Positions 15,089 to 23,644 of a stretch of DNA of 52,161 bases are shown piece by piece (the stretch's first letter is position 1; each line of letters begins with the position of its first letter). The translations under genes and the position numbers were made by a program. Location of the stretch: positions 1-52,161 of the forward strand of contig JAWXVE010000005.1 of NCBI GenBank assembly GCA_044425575.1, in the 5' to 3' direction. The notes beneath the pieces were generated by a model. It worked only from the letters and a program-made list of their open reading frames with translations. It ran no database searches and had not been told where the DNA came from. The stretch is from JAWXVE01 sp044425575 (GTDB lineage Bacteria > Bacillota > Clostridia > Lachnospirales > Lachnospiraceae).

Positions 15089-16144
15089 ATGATACAAGTA
15101 GGAATTATTGGGTCTACTGGATACGCAGGAGCAGAGCTAGTACGTATTTTACTAGGGCATAAGGAAGTAGAAATAAAATGGTATGGTTCAAGAAGTTATA
15201 TTGAAGAAAGTTATTATAAAGTGTATCAGAATATGTTTCAGATTGTAGATGCAATTTGTATGGATGATAATATGGAAGAATTGGCCAATCAAGTAGATGT
15301 GATTTTTACAGCAACTCCGCAAGGATATTTGGCAGGATTGTTAAATGAGAGGATTCTAAAGCGTGCCAAGATGATTGATTTAAGTGCAGATTATCGAATA
15401 AAAGATGTGTCTATTTATGAAGAGTGGTATGGGATGACTCATCAATCACCAGAGTTCATTGAGGAAGCAGTTTATGGATTGTGTGAGGTGAATAGAGACA
15501 AGGTAAAAGGAGCAAGACTAGTTGCCAATCCAGGGTGTTACCCAACTTGTACGACCTTATCCATTTATCCCTTGTTAAAAGAAGGATTCATTCAAACTGA
15601 TTCCATTATTGTGGACGCCAAAAGTGGGACGTCTGGTGCAGGAAGAGGTGCTAAATTAGGCAATTTGTATTGTGAAGTGAATGAAAATATTAAGGCATAT
15701 GGAGTATCTACTCACCGCCATACACCAGAAATCGAAGAGCAATTGGGCTACATGGCAGGAGAATCTCTTACCATTAATTTCACGCCGCATCTCGTTCCAA
15801 TGAATCGGGGAATTCTCATTACCGCCTATGCCAACCTTGTGAAACAAGAAGATGGCACTTATCCAACGGCAGAAGAGATTCGAGAAGTGTATGAATCTTA
15901 TTATGGTAAGGAACAATTCATTCGTGTGTTAGACGAGGGCATCTGTCCAGAGACAAAGTGGGTGGAAGGTAGTAATTATGTGGATGTGAATTTTCAAATT
16001 GACCCAAGAACGAAGCGAGTGGTTATCATGGGTGCCATGGATAACCTTGTAAAAGGAGCAGCAGGACAAGCGGTTCAGAATATGAACCTAGTATTTGGAC
16101 TAGAAGAAACAATGGGACTTACCTTAGTGCCTATGTTTCCATAA
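15089..16144 (+). CDS. argC: N-acetyl-gamma-glutamyl-phosphate reductase
   Basis: ArgC reduces N-acetylglutamyl phosphate to the semialdehyde with NADPH. The protein is 351 aa from ATG 15089, which gives the standard N-terminus MIQVGIIGSTGYAGAELV with the dinucleotide fold; ATG 15077 directly abuts its ribosome site and is less likely. The catalytic Cys is in VANPGCYPT (about residues 145-153) and the conserved GTSGAGRG and HRHTPEIEQ-like segment (THRHTPEIEEQLG) follow. It heads argC-GNAT-argJ-argB. Confidence 0.97.
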   Translation: MIQVGIIGSTGYAGAELVRILLGHKEVEIKWYGSRSYIEESYYKVYQNMFQIVDAICMDDNMEELANQVDVIFTATPQGYLAGLLNERILKRAKMIDLSADYRIKDVSIYEEWYGMTHQSPEFIEEAVYGLCEVNRDKVKGARLVANPGCYPTCTTLSIYPLLKEGFIQTDSIIVDAKSGTSGAGRGAKLGNLYCEVNENIKAYGVSTHRHTPEIEEQLGYMAGESLTINFTPHLVPMNRGILITAYANLVKQEDGTYPTAEEIREVYESYYGKEQFIRVLDEGICPETKWVEGSNYVDVNFQIDPRTKRVVIMGAMDNLVKGAAGQAVQNMNLVFGLEETMGLTLVPMFP

Positions 16145-16165
16145 GTAAGAAAGTGGAGAGCTAAC

Positions 16166-16609
16166 ATGATACGAGCAATGGAAATGGCTGATTACCAACA
16201 AGTATATGAACTGTGGGAAAGTATTACTGGATTTGCCATTCGCAAAAAGGATGACTCCAAGGAGTCCATTGAGAAGTTCTTAGCTAGAAATCCTCATACA
16301 AGTATGGTGGCGGTTCAAGGTAATCGAATTGTAGGAAGTGTACTATGTGGACACGATGGGCGATTAGGATCCCTTTATCATGTGTGTGTGGCACCAGATT
16401 ATCGTGAGCAAGGAATTGGTAGCACAATGGTTCAGGCGTCGGTTACAGCATTACGGAAAGAGGGAATTTCAAAAGTATGTCTCATAGCATTTACAGCAAA
16501 TGAAATAGGCAATACCTTTTGGCAGGGGTTGAAATGGGAGAAGCGAGAGGATATTAACTATTATGAGCAAGTATTAAGTAACAATAATCAAATTACTTAT
16601 GTAGAATAA
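16166..16609 (+). CDS. GNAT-family N-acetyltransferase in arg operon
   Basis: A 147-aa single-domain GNAT. The acetyl-CoA loop is VAPDYREQGIGSTMV (about residues 74-88; Q/RxxGxG/A pattern) and the preceding strand SLYHVCV. It sits 21 bp after argC and 13 bp before argJ, inside the arginine operon. Because the first step of the pathway is acetylation of glutamate, it could be a short-type N-acetylglutamate synthase, but short GNATs with other substrates also occur and ArgJ can itself supply this activity. The family call is firm; the substrate is inference. Confidence 0.8.
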   Translation: MIRAMEMADYQQVYELWESITGFAIRKKDDSKESIEKFLARNPHTSMVAVQGNRIVGSVLCGHDGRLGSLYHVCVAPDYREQGIGSTMVQASVTALRKEGISKVCLIAFTANEIGNTFWQGLKWEKREDINYYEQVLSNNNQITYVE

Positions 16610-16622
16610 AGAGGAGTGGGAG

Positions 16623-17846
16623 ATGAAGCGTATTAACGGTGGAATTACTGCTGCACTTGGATATGTAGCAGCAGGAGTAGAAGCAAATATTAAGTATACG
16701 AATCGAAAAGATATGGCCTTAATCTATAGTGAAACTCCATGCGTTGTGGCAGGTGTTTTTACAAGAAATCTTGTGAAAGCAGCACCTGTTTTATGGGATC
16801 AGCAGATTGTAGAGGAACAAGATTACGTACATGCGATTCTTGTTAATTCAGGAATTGCCAATGCGTGTACGGGAGCGGACGGATATAGCTATTGCCAGGA
16901 TAGTGCTAAGATGCTGGCAATGAATCTAGGTGTTCGAACGGAACATGTGCTAGTAGCCTCCACTGGTGTGATTGGTATGCAGTTACCAATGGATAAGATT
17001 TCCAAGGGAATTCCCTTGTTGGTTAAGGATAAGGAACGAAGTGAGGCAGCAGGATTACAAGCGGCTCAAGCGATTATGACAACGGATACCACATCGAAGG
17101 AAGTAGCTGTTCAGGTGGAAATTGATGGTACAACAGTTACTATAGGAGGAATGTGTAAGGGCTCTGGTATGATTCATCCAGATATGTGTACCATGCTAGG
17201 ATTTCTTACTACGGACGTTTCCATATCACAAGGATTGTTACAAGAAGCGTTAAGTGAGGATGTAAAAGACACCTTTAATATGGTGTCAGTGGATGGAGAT
17301 ACTTCTACCAATGATACGGTTTTAGTTCTAGCCAATGGAGCGGCAGGCAACCCTAAGATTTCTAGTAAGAATCAAGCATATGCTACATTTGTAAAAGCAT
17401 TAAATGAAGTAACGACACAACTGTCAAAAATGATAGCAGGGGATGGAGAAGGTGCAACGGCGTTATTTGAAACTACTGTGATTCATGCTCAGTCAAAAGA
17501 GCAAGCACGTATGCTTAGTAAGTCTGTGATTTGCTCTAATCTTACAAAAGCAGCTATTTATGGTCACGATGCAAATTGGGGTAGAATCTTGTGCGCTATG
17601 GGATATTCAGGTGCTACCTTCCATCCAGACAAGATGGATTTATACTTTGAAAGCAAAGCGGGACGTATTCAAATCTATCATGATGGAGTTGCTACAACTT
17701 ATAGTGAAGAAGAAGCTACTACGATTTTATCAGAACCAGAAGTGAGGGTGGTGGTAGACTTAAGAATGGGTACAGAAACAGCAACTGCGTGGGGCTGTGA
17801 CCTAACATATGATTACGTGAAAATTAATGCAGATTATCGATCATAG
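16623..17846 (+). CDS. argJ: bifunctional ornithine acetyltransferase / N-acetylglutamate synthase
   Basis: ArgJ transfers acetyl from N-acetylornithine to glutamate and, in bifunctional forms, also uses acetyl-CoA. The 407-aa precursor cleaves itself into alpha and beta chains before a catalytic Thr. Here the motif reads KGSGMIHPDMCTMLGF, with the nucleophile at about Thr190; the residue before it is Cys rather than the usual Ala. Other hallmarks: ITAALGYVAAGV start, LVNSGIANACTG, and TTSKE with the oxyanion-hole Thr residues upstream (STGVIG). GGAGTGGGAG precedes ATG 16623. Fully consistent in length. Confidence 0.96.
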   Translation: MKRINGGITAALGYVAAGVEANIKYTNRKDMALIYSETPCVVAGVFTRNLVKAAPVLWDQQIVEEQDYVHAILVNSGIANACTGADGYSYCQDSAKMLAMNLGVRTEHVLVASTGVIGMQLPMDKISKGIPLLVKDKERSEAAGLQAAQAIMTTDTTSKEVAVQVEIDGTTVTIGGMCKGSGMIHPDMCTMLGFLTTDVSISQGLLQEALSEDVKDTFNMVSVDGDTSTNDTVLVLANGAAGNPKISSKNQAYATFVKALNEVTTQLSKMIAGDGEGATALFETTVIHAQSKEQARMLSKSVICSNLTKAAIYGHDANWGRILCAMGYSGATFHPDKMDLYFESKAGRIQIYHDGVATTYSEEEATTILSEPEVRVVVDLRMGTETATAWGCDLTYDYVKINADYRS

Positions 17847-17861
17847 AAGAAGAGGGTGAAG

Positions 17862-18749
17862 ATGAAGAACATGACACAGAAGTTAATGGAAGAGGTGCTA
17901 GGAAAGGCAAATGTATTAATTGAGGCTTTACCTTATATACAGAGCTTTCACAATAAGATTATTGTTGTAAAATATGGTGGAAGTGCTATGGAAAATGAAA
18001 TGCTACAACAAAATGTAATTAAAGATGTGGCATTGTTAAAATTAGTTGGATTTCGTCCTATTATTGTACATGGTGGAGGGAAGGAGATTAGTCGTTGGGT
18101 CTCCAAAGTGGGAAAAGAAGCAGAATTTAAAAACGGTCTGCGTGTAACCGATTCTGAGACTATGGAAATAGCAGAAATGGTTCTTGGGAAAGTGAATAAA
18201 AGTCTTGTGGCCATGTTAGAAGAAGTAGGGGTAAAGGCCATTGGGATTAGTGGGAAAGATGGCGGCATGCTTGCAGTGGAGAAGAAGTTATCAAATGGAG
18301 AAGATATTGGATTTGTGGGAGAGATTACCACAGTAGATCCAAGAATTATAGAAGATTTATTGGAGAAACAGTTTGTACCCATTATCTCACCAATTGGATT
18401 TGATAAAGCATACCAAACTTATAACATTAATGCAGATGATGCGGCTTGTATGATTGCGTCAGCTATGAATGCAGAGAAACTTGCATTTCTTACGGACACA
18501 GAAGGCTTATACAAAGATTTTGAAGATAAAGATAGTTTTATCTCGCGTATTACAACTGGAGATGCAAAGAGGTTAATCGAAGAGGGTTCTATTCAGGGTG
18601 GAATGTTACCGAAGTTAAATAATTGTATCCGAGCTGTGGAAGAGGGTGTGAATCGTGTTCATATTCTGGACGGAAGAATTCCTCATTGCCTTTTGCTAGA
18701 GATTTTTACCAATGAAGGAGTTGGAACGGTTATCCTGCCTAAAGAGTAA
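17862..18749 (+). CDS. argB: acetylglutamate kinase
   Basis: ArgB phosphorylates N-acetylglutamate. The protein is 295 aa from ATG 17862 (AGAGGG upstream; GTG 17856 lies in the ribosome site and is rejected). It contains VVKYGGSAM (about residues 36-44), the VHGGGKEI loop (about 68-75), and the NINADDAA motif (about 186-193) typical of the amino acid kinase fold; FLTDTEGLY follows. An N-terminal helix (about 1-20) as in arginine-inhibited hexameric forms is present, suggesting feedback inhibition by arginine. It ends the arg gene run. Confidence 0.96.
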   Translation: MKNMTQKLMEEVLGKANVLIEALPYIQSFHNKIIVVKYGGSAMENEMLQQNVIKDVALLKLVGFRPIIVHGGGKEISRWVSKVGKEAEFKNGLRVTDSETMEIAEMVLGKVNKSLVAMLEEVGVKAIGISGKDGGMLAVEKKLSNGEDIGFVGEITTVDPRIIEDLLEKQFVPIISPIGFDKAYQTYNINADDAACMIASAMNAEKLAFLTDTEGLYKDFEDKDSFISRITTGDAKRLIEEGSIQGGMLPKLNNCIRAVEEGVNRVHILDGRIPHCLLLEIFTNEGVGTVILPKE

Positions 18750-18758
18750 AAGAAAGAC

Positions 18759-18786
18759 TTGATTTATTCTAGAGCATCCTTATAAT
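18759..18786 (+). promoter_or_regulatory. sigma-A promoter for solute-binding protein gene
   Basis: TTGATT (18759-18764), 16 bp, TATAAT (18781-18786), 27 bp before the ATG at 18814. The -10 is perfect and the -35 matches at 4/6. Confidence 0.65.
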
Positions 18787-18813
18787 AGAAGAATAGGTTG
18801 AAAGTAGGATGAA

Positions 18814-20250
18814 ATGTTAGGAAAGGCATGGTTAATCAGAATGTCCAAGGTAGGAAGAGGAATTAGTATAGTAATTCTAGTGTGCATGGTTTTATTTTGT
18901 GAGATTGTTGCATATACAGGAGTAGGTTCTGATATTACTATTCAGAGCACAGGGGGGAGATTAAGCAACCCCGATGACACCCTAAGGGTGTGGTATGCAG
19001 ATGAGGAATTCTCGGATTATATGGCAAGTGTATCACTTGCATTCTATGAAGAAACTAATATTCGTGTAATTCCTACGCTTGTAAGTGGGTTAGAGTATTT
19101 AGAGGCAATTTACGATATTTCCTTAGAGGAAGGGAATTATCCGGACTTGTATATTGCTACCAACGATGTATTAGAGAAAGCATACTTATCAGGTTTAGCC
19201 ACAGAGATAGCAGATGTAAATAATGTGGTAAGCTTAGATGGCTATCCTCAAACGGCTTTAAACGCAGTTACTTATAATGATAAACTTGTGGCTTATCCCT
19301 TGTCCTTTGAAACAAGCATCTTCTTATACAATAAGACATATTTATATGATATGGCACGTAGCGTGATTATGCTAGCAGAATACGAGGAGATGTTACTAGA
19401 AGACCCAACTGCTGAATTCTACGTAGAAGAGCCTAGTGAGGAAGAAATAGCTGCAATGGCAGCAGAATTAGTACCAGAAACTTTAGATGATATTCTCATG
19501 CTTGCCAATAGCTATGATGCCCCATCACAAGTAGAAGCAGTGTTAGAGTGGGATGTAACAGATGTATTTTACAATTACTTCTTTGTGGGGAGCTCCATTA
19601 ATATGGGGGGGCAGTATGGTGATGATATTACACAGATTGAATTGTATAATGAAGATGCCCTAGTTAGTTTACAGCTGTACCAAAATATGCAACAATTCTT
19701 TTCCATTGATGCAGATGAAGTGACTTATGAAACTGTAGTGCAGGACTTTATTGATGGCAAGATTGTATTTGCTTTTGTAACTACAGATGCAATTGAACAA
19801 ATCGAAGATGCCAAGGAAGATGGTATCTTTGTGTACGAATATGAAATAGGGGCAATACCTAACATTAACGAAGAAATACAGGCACAAAGTATGTCTGTTA
19901 CCAACGCAGTAGTAGTGAATGGATTCTCTACCAATCAAGAATTGGCCAATGAGCTTGCAGAATTCATTGCAGTAACTAGTAGCGATAGCCTCTATGATAT
20001 GAGTGGTAAAATTGCGGCAAAGAGTGGAATCTCATACGAGAATGTGCAATTACTCGATACGTTTATAGAATATGAGGCTTCTGTTCCAATTACAAAGATG
20101 ATGGAAGCTAGTAACTTCTGGGTGCAACTAGAGATTTGCATGAATCGCGTATGGTCCATGGAAGATGTGGAAGAGCAATTACGAATCTTATCCGAAACAA
20201 TTATGACACAGGTGACAGGCGAAACGTATATACAAGAACCCATAGGATAA
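18814..20250 (+). CDS. extracellular solute-binding (family 1-like) protein, orphan
   Basis: A 478-aa secreted or membrane-anchored protein. A hydrophobic N-terminal helix (about residues 17-36) with a Cys (VLFCEIVA) is present but lacks a good lipobox, so uncleaved anchoring is as likely as lipidation. The rest follows the type 1 periplasmic fold: DTLRVWYADEEFSDYM (about 51-66), EGNYPDLYIA, LVAYPLSFETSIFLYNKTYL (about 151-170), and VQDFIDGKIVFAFVTTDA (about 310-327). An acidic insert lies near residues 188-225. No permease or ATPase genes are adjacent, so its partner is unknown; a lectin-like or regulatory role is possible. Confidence 0.75.
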   Translation: MLGKAWLIRMSKVGRGISIVILVCMVLFCEIVAYTGVGSDITIQSTGGRLSNPDDTLRVWYADEEFSDYMASVSLAFYEETNIRVIPTLVSGLEYLEAIYDISLEEGNYPDLYIATNDVLEKAYLSGLATEIADVNNVVSLDGYPQTALNAVTYNDKLVAYPLSFETSIFLYNKTYLYDMARSVIMLAEYEEMLLEDPTAEFYVEEPSEEEIAAMAAELVPETLDDILMLANSYDAPSQVEAVLEWDVTDVFYNYFFVGSSINMGGQYGDDITQIELYNEDALVSLQLYQNMQQFFSIDADEVTYETVVQDFIDGKIVFAFVTTDAIEQIEDAKEDGIFVYEYEIGAIPNINEEIQAQSMSVTNAVVVNGFSTNQELANELAEFIAVTSSDSLYDMSGKIAAKSGISYENVQLLDTFIEYEASVPITKMMEASNFWVQLEICMNRVWSMEDVEEQLRILSETIMTQVTGETYIQEPIG

Positions 20251-20279
20251 TCTTATTAGATGACATAGAACTCTTAGAA

Positions 20280-20355
20280 TAAAATTCCAATCATATGGAT
20301 ATTACTAATCAAGACAAAAGAATTGGTTAGGAGGTATCGTATGATTGGAATTTTA
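20280..20355 (+). promoter_or_regulatory. nested inverted repeat covering a start codon
   Basis: A 15-bp perfect inverted repeat pairs TAAAATTCCAATCAT (20280-20294) with ATGATTGGAATTTTA (20341-20355); the right arm is the start codon and first codons of the YdcZ-type gene. Inside it, CTAATCAA (20305-20312) can pair with TTGGTTAG (20323-20330), reaching the edge of the AGGAGG ribosome site (20329-20334). If transcribed, this would fold so that initiation is hindered, a typical translational switch shape. Confidence 0.55.
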
Positions 20356-20775
20356 ATTGCCTTATTATCGGGAATCTTAATGAGTGTGCAGGGTGTTTTG
20401 AATACACAAGTTACCAAGATGACGAGCGTATGGGTAACGAATATATGGGTGCAAATGACAGCACTGTTTATGTGCTTATGTATATGGGGAATCGCAGATC
20501 GAACACATATCATGACACTTACGAAGGTAGAACCAAGATATTTATTATTAGGAGGAGTGATTGGAACGTTTATTACCCTTACCGTTATTAAAAGCATGGG
20601 AAGTCTTGGACCAGCAAAGGCTGTAATGCTTATTGTGGTAGCTCAAATTGTATCTTCTTACTGCATTGAATTATTTGGTCTATTTGGTATGGAACGAGTG
20701 GGAATTACCATGAATAAAGTCATAGGATTAGTTCTTGCCATTGTAGGGATTATAATATTTGAATGGAATTCGTAA
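20341..20775 (+). CDS. DMT-family transporter, YdcZ (DUF606) type
   Basis: A 144-aa protein with five membrane helices, half the size of EamA transporters. The N-terminus IGILIALLSGILMSVQGVLN and the TVIKSMGSLGPAKAVMLIVVAQI segment are typical of the YdcZ/DUF606 half-size drug/metabolite transporters, which act as dimers. ATG 20341 has AGGAGG 6 nt upstream; the in-frame opening from TTG 20323 is rejected. Its start codon and first codons lie in the right arm of a 15-bp inverted repeat. Substrate unknown. Confidence 0.85.
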   Translation: MIGILIALLSGILMSVQGVLNTQVTKMTSVWVTNIWVQMTALFMCLCIWGIADRTHIMTLTKVEPRYLLLGGVIGTFITLTVIKSMGSLGPAKAVMLIVVAQIVSSYCIELFGLFGMERVGITMNKVIGLVLAIVGIIIFEWNS

Positions 20776-20853
20776 GATGTCCTTGTCAGATTGGTGAAAC
20801 TCCTTTACAATAATAATACGATAGTCTATGGGGGTCTCCAATAGGAGATAAAG

Positions 20854-21471
20854 ATGAATCAGAAAACAAAATATTATGGAATCATAGTAGGAGGGATTCT
20901 CCTACTTATTGTAGCAAGTATCTTATGGAAAAGCCAAGTTGGGAATTCTAGCGGAATGGTATTAACAGAAGCGGGGGAGAACACTACTCAGGAATCTGAA
21001 AGTATTCTAGAAGAGGAAGCGACGGAAGAAGAGGAAGTGGAGGAAGAAGAACCCAGTTCTATTTATGTGTACGTGTGTGGTGCAGTGGTACAGGAAGGTG
21101 TTTATGAAGTGGAGACAGGTACACGCTTGTATCAAGTAATTGAATTAGCAGGTGGATTATTAGAAGATGCAGCAGCAGAATCTATTAACCAAGCAATTTT
21201 ATTAGAGGATGGTCAACAGATTATCATCTATACCAAGGAAGAATTAGAAGAGCAGATTCAGCAAGAGGCTAGTAGTGGTTTAGTGAATATTAATCTAGCC
21301 AGCGTAGAACAGTTGTGCCAACTATCTGGAATTGGGGAGAGTCGCGCTAATGATATAGTTGCATATCGGGACGCATATGGCAGCTTTGCAACCAATGAAG
21401 ATATTATGAATGTAACAGGAATCAAAGAAGGAACGTATGATCAGATTAAGGATTATATTACCGTTGATTAG
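20854..21471 (+). CDS. comEA: competence protein ComEA, DNA receptor
   Basis: ComEA is the membrane-anchored double-strand DNA receptor of the transformation machinery. The 205-aa protein has one N-terminal membrane helix (about residues 6-24), an acidic Glu-rich linker (about 45-68), an SLBB-type domain (IYVYVCGAVVQEGVYEV and following, about 70-130) and a C-terminal helix-hairpin-helix pair (INLASVEQLCQLSGIGESRA, about 147-166, then the second hairpin to 203). GGAGATAAAG precedes the start. The partner channel gene comEC lies 3.1 kb downstream on the same strand. Confidence 0.93.
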   Translation: MNQKTKYYGIIVGGILLLIVASILWKSQVGNSSGMVLTEAGENTTQESESILEEEATEEEEVEEEEPSSIYVYVCGAVVQEGVYEVETGTRLYQVIELAGGLLEDAAAESINQAILLEDGQQIIIYTKEELEEQIQQEASSGLVNINLASVEQLCQLSGIGESRANDIVAYRDAYGSFATNEDIMNVTGIKEGTYDQIKDYITVD

Positions 21472-21483
21472 AAAGAGGCAATT

Positions 21484-22173
21484 GTGGATAAGAGAGTGCT
21501 AGTAGTAGATGATGAAAAGTTAATTGTAAAAGGAATTCGATTTAGCCTTGAACAAGATGATATGATTGTAGATTGTGCCTATGATGGAGAAGAAGCTTTA
21601 GAACTTGCAAGGAATAATGAGTACCACATGATTCTTCTTGATCTTATGCTGCCAAAGTTGTCGGGGCTTGAAGTATGTCAGCAGATTCGAGAATTCTCTA
21701 CTGTTCCCATTATTATGCTAACGGCTAAGGGAGAGGACATGGATAAAATTGTCGGTTTAGAATATGGAGCTGACGACTATGTTACAAAGCCCTTCAATGT
21801 GTTAGAAGTGAAAGCAAGAATGAAAGCCATTATGCGAAGAACAAATCCAAAAGAAAAGCAAGTAGAACAAAATTCTATGATTCAACATGGGGATATTCGA
21901 ATGGATTCTGATAGCAGAAGAGTCTTTATTCTAGAACAAGAGATGAACTTAACATCTAAGGAGTACGATGTACTCGAATTACTAGTACTACATCCTAACA
22001 AGGTATATGGGCGAGAGCAATTACTTAAACTGGTGTGGGGAGAAGATTATCCAGGGGATGCTAGAACAGTTGATGTACATATTAGAAGATTAAGAGAAAA
22101 GATAGAAAATAATCCAAGTGAACCAAGATACGTAAATACAAAGTGGGGGGTAGGATATTTCTATAGAGGTTAG
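21484..22173 (+). CDS. OmpR/PhoB-family response regulator
   Basis: A 229-aa regulator with a receiver domain (Asp9/Asp10 pocket, phosphoacceptor Asp53 in LLDLMLPKL, switch Thr in MLTAKGED, Lys in YVTKPFN) and a C-terminal winged helix (about residues 130-227; LTSKEYDVLELLVLHPNKV, GDARTVDVHIRRLREKIE). It starts with GTG 21484 behind AGAAAGAGG and is followed after 8 bp by its kinase gene. It lies between comEA and comEC, so the pair may control or respond to envelope events; target genes cannot be read from sequence. Confidence 0.93.
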   Translation: MDKRVLVVDDEKLIVKGIRFSLEQDDMIVDCAYDGEEALELARNNEYHMILLDLMLPKLSGLEVCQQIREFSTVPIIMLTAKGEDMDKIVGLEYGADDYVTKPFNVLEVKARMKAIMRRTNPKEKQVEQNSMIQHGDIRMDSDSRRVFILEQEMNLTSKEYDVLELLVLHPNKVYGREQLLKLVWGEDYPGDARTVDVHIRRLREKIENNPSEPRYVNTKWGVGYFYRG

Positions 22174-22181
22174 CCAAGGAG

Positions 22182-23627
22182 ATGATTAAGGAAAAAGTTG
22201 CACTTATAATAGAAAAAATTGATTTTATCCGTAGCCTTAAGATTCGGTTATGGCTACTTTTTCTTGTGGTGGGCATGATGCCAGCTTTTTTGATTCAAAA
22301 TATTATGGTGAATCATTATATGAGCAAGCAGATTGAGGTGGAGATTCAAGATATGCAGAATCAGATGAATATTCTTGCCAATCATTTAGTGCAATATTAC
22401 TATTTGCTAGATGCAAGCTCAGAGGTGGTAAACGCAGAATTAGAACAACTTGCAACCTTATACGATGGGCGTGTATTAATTGTGAATAATAGTTTTAAAA
22501 TCATAAAAGATACGTATGGAATGAAACAAAACAATTATATTGTGTCTAGTAAAGTGTTAAATTGCTTTTCTAGCGGCACAACAGCAGCAGAATACGACAA
22601 GGAAAATCAATACATAGAAATGGTAACACCCATCTATGATCACGATGAGGTAGTGGGAGTGATTCTCATTAGCTTTTCTACTAGTAGCTTTGAAGTTACA
22701 AGAGAAATTGTAGGACGTCAAGGTGATATTTTGCTTAGTTTAAACTTCATTCTCTTAACTGCTGTGGCTTTTCTATTAGCCAATGTATTAGTGTTACCAT
22801 TTATTAAATTAAGAACTTCCGTGCAAAAAATGGCATTGGGTAGTGAGGAACGAATATCTGTAGAACATGGATATCTAGAAACAGAATATATAGTAGAGGA
22901 ATTTAACGAGGTATTAACAAGGAATAGGATACTAGATGAATCAAGACAGGAATTTGTATCCAATGTATCCCATGAATTAAAAACACCCATTACATCTGTG
23001 AAAGTATTAGCTGATTCGCTTATTGCCCAAGGAGAAGTACCTAATGAATTGTATCGTGAATTTATGGTAGATATTGCAGCTGAAATCGAGAGAGAAGATA
23101 AGATTATTAATGATTTGCTATCTCTTGTAAAGCTAGATAAAAAAGTAGAGACATTAAATATCGAACCAATTTTTATAGAGCAATTGTTGGAATTAATTCT
23201 AAAGCGTTTGCGGCCAATTGCACAATTAAATAATATAGAATTGATTCTTGAAAGTATGCGTGATGTCATTGCAGAGGTGGACGAAGTGAAATTGACGTTA
23301 GCGCTTACAAATATTATAGAGAATGCAATTAAGTATAATAAGAAGAATGGTCAGGTAGTAGTGACACTTGATGCAGACCATCAAGTAGCCATGATTCAAG
23401 TAAAAGATACAGGACTTGGTATTCCAGCGGAAGCAATAGATCATATTTACGAACGATTTTATCGGGTAGATAAGTCTCATTCCCGTGAAATTGGTGGAAC
23501 AGGATTAGGACTTGCCATTACAAAAAGTGCCATTCAAATGCACAAGGGAAGCCTTCAAGTAGAAAGTCAAGAAGGAGTTGGCACTACATTTATTATAAAA
23601 ATTCCTCTTAGTTATATTGTAGAGTAG
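22182..23627 (+). CDS. sensor histidine kinase
   Basis: A 481-aa class I kinase: membrane helix 1 at about residues 24-46, an extracellular sensor of about 140 residues (double-Cache/PAS-like by length), helix 2 at about 186-208, HAMP to about 255, HisKA with His264 in FVSNVSHELKTP, and an HATPase domain with N-box NIIENAIKYNKK, G1 DTGLGI, F-box YERFYRVD and G2 GGTGLGLAI. It partners the preceding OmpR-type regulator; the layout is that of WalK/PhoR-type envelope sensors. The ligand is unknown. Confidence 0.94.
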   Translation: MIKEKVALIIEKIDFIRSLKIRLWLLFLVVGMMPAFLIQNIMVNHYMSKQIEVEIQDMQNQMNILANHLVQYYYLLDASSEVVNAELEQLATLYDGRVLIVNNSFKIIKDTYGMKQNNYIVSSKVLNCFSSGTTAAEYDKENQYIEMVTPIYDHDEVVGVILISFSTSSFEVTREIVGRQGDILLSLNFILLTAVAFLLANVLVLPFIKLRTSVQKMALGSEERISVEHGYLETEYIVEEFNEVLTRNRILDESRQEFVSNVSHELKTPITSVKVLADSLIAQGEVPNELYREFMVDIAAEIEREDKIINDLLSLVKLDKKVETLNIEPIFIEQLLELILKRLRPIAQLNNIELILESMRDVIAEVDEVKLTLALTNIIENAIKYNKKNGQVVVTLDADHQVAMIQVKDTGLGIPAEAIDHIYERFYRVDKSHSREIGGTGLGLAITKSAIQMHKGSLQVESQEGVGTTFIIKIPLSYIVE

Positions 23628-23644
23628 CAGGAAAGGATTAGAGT

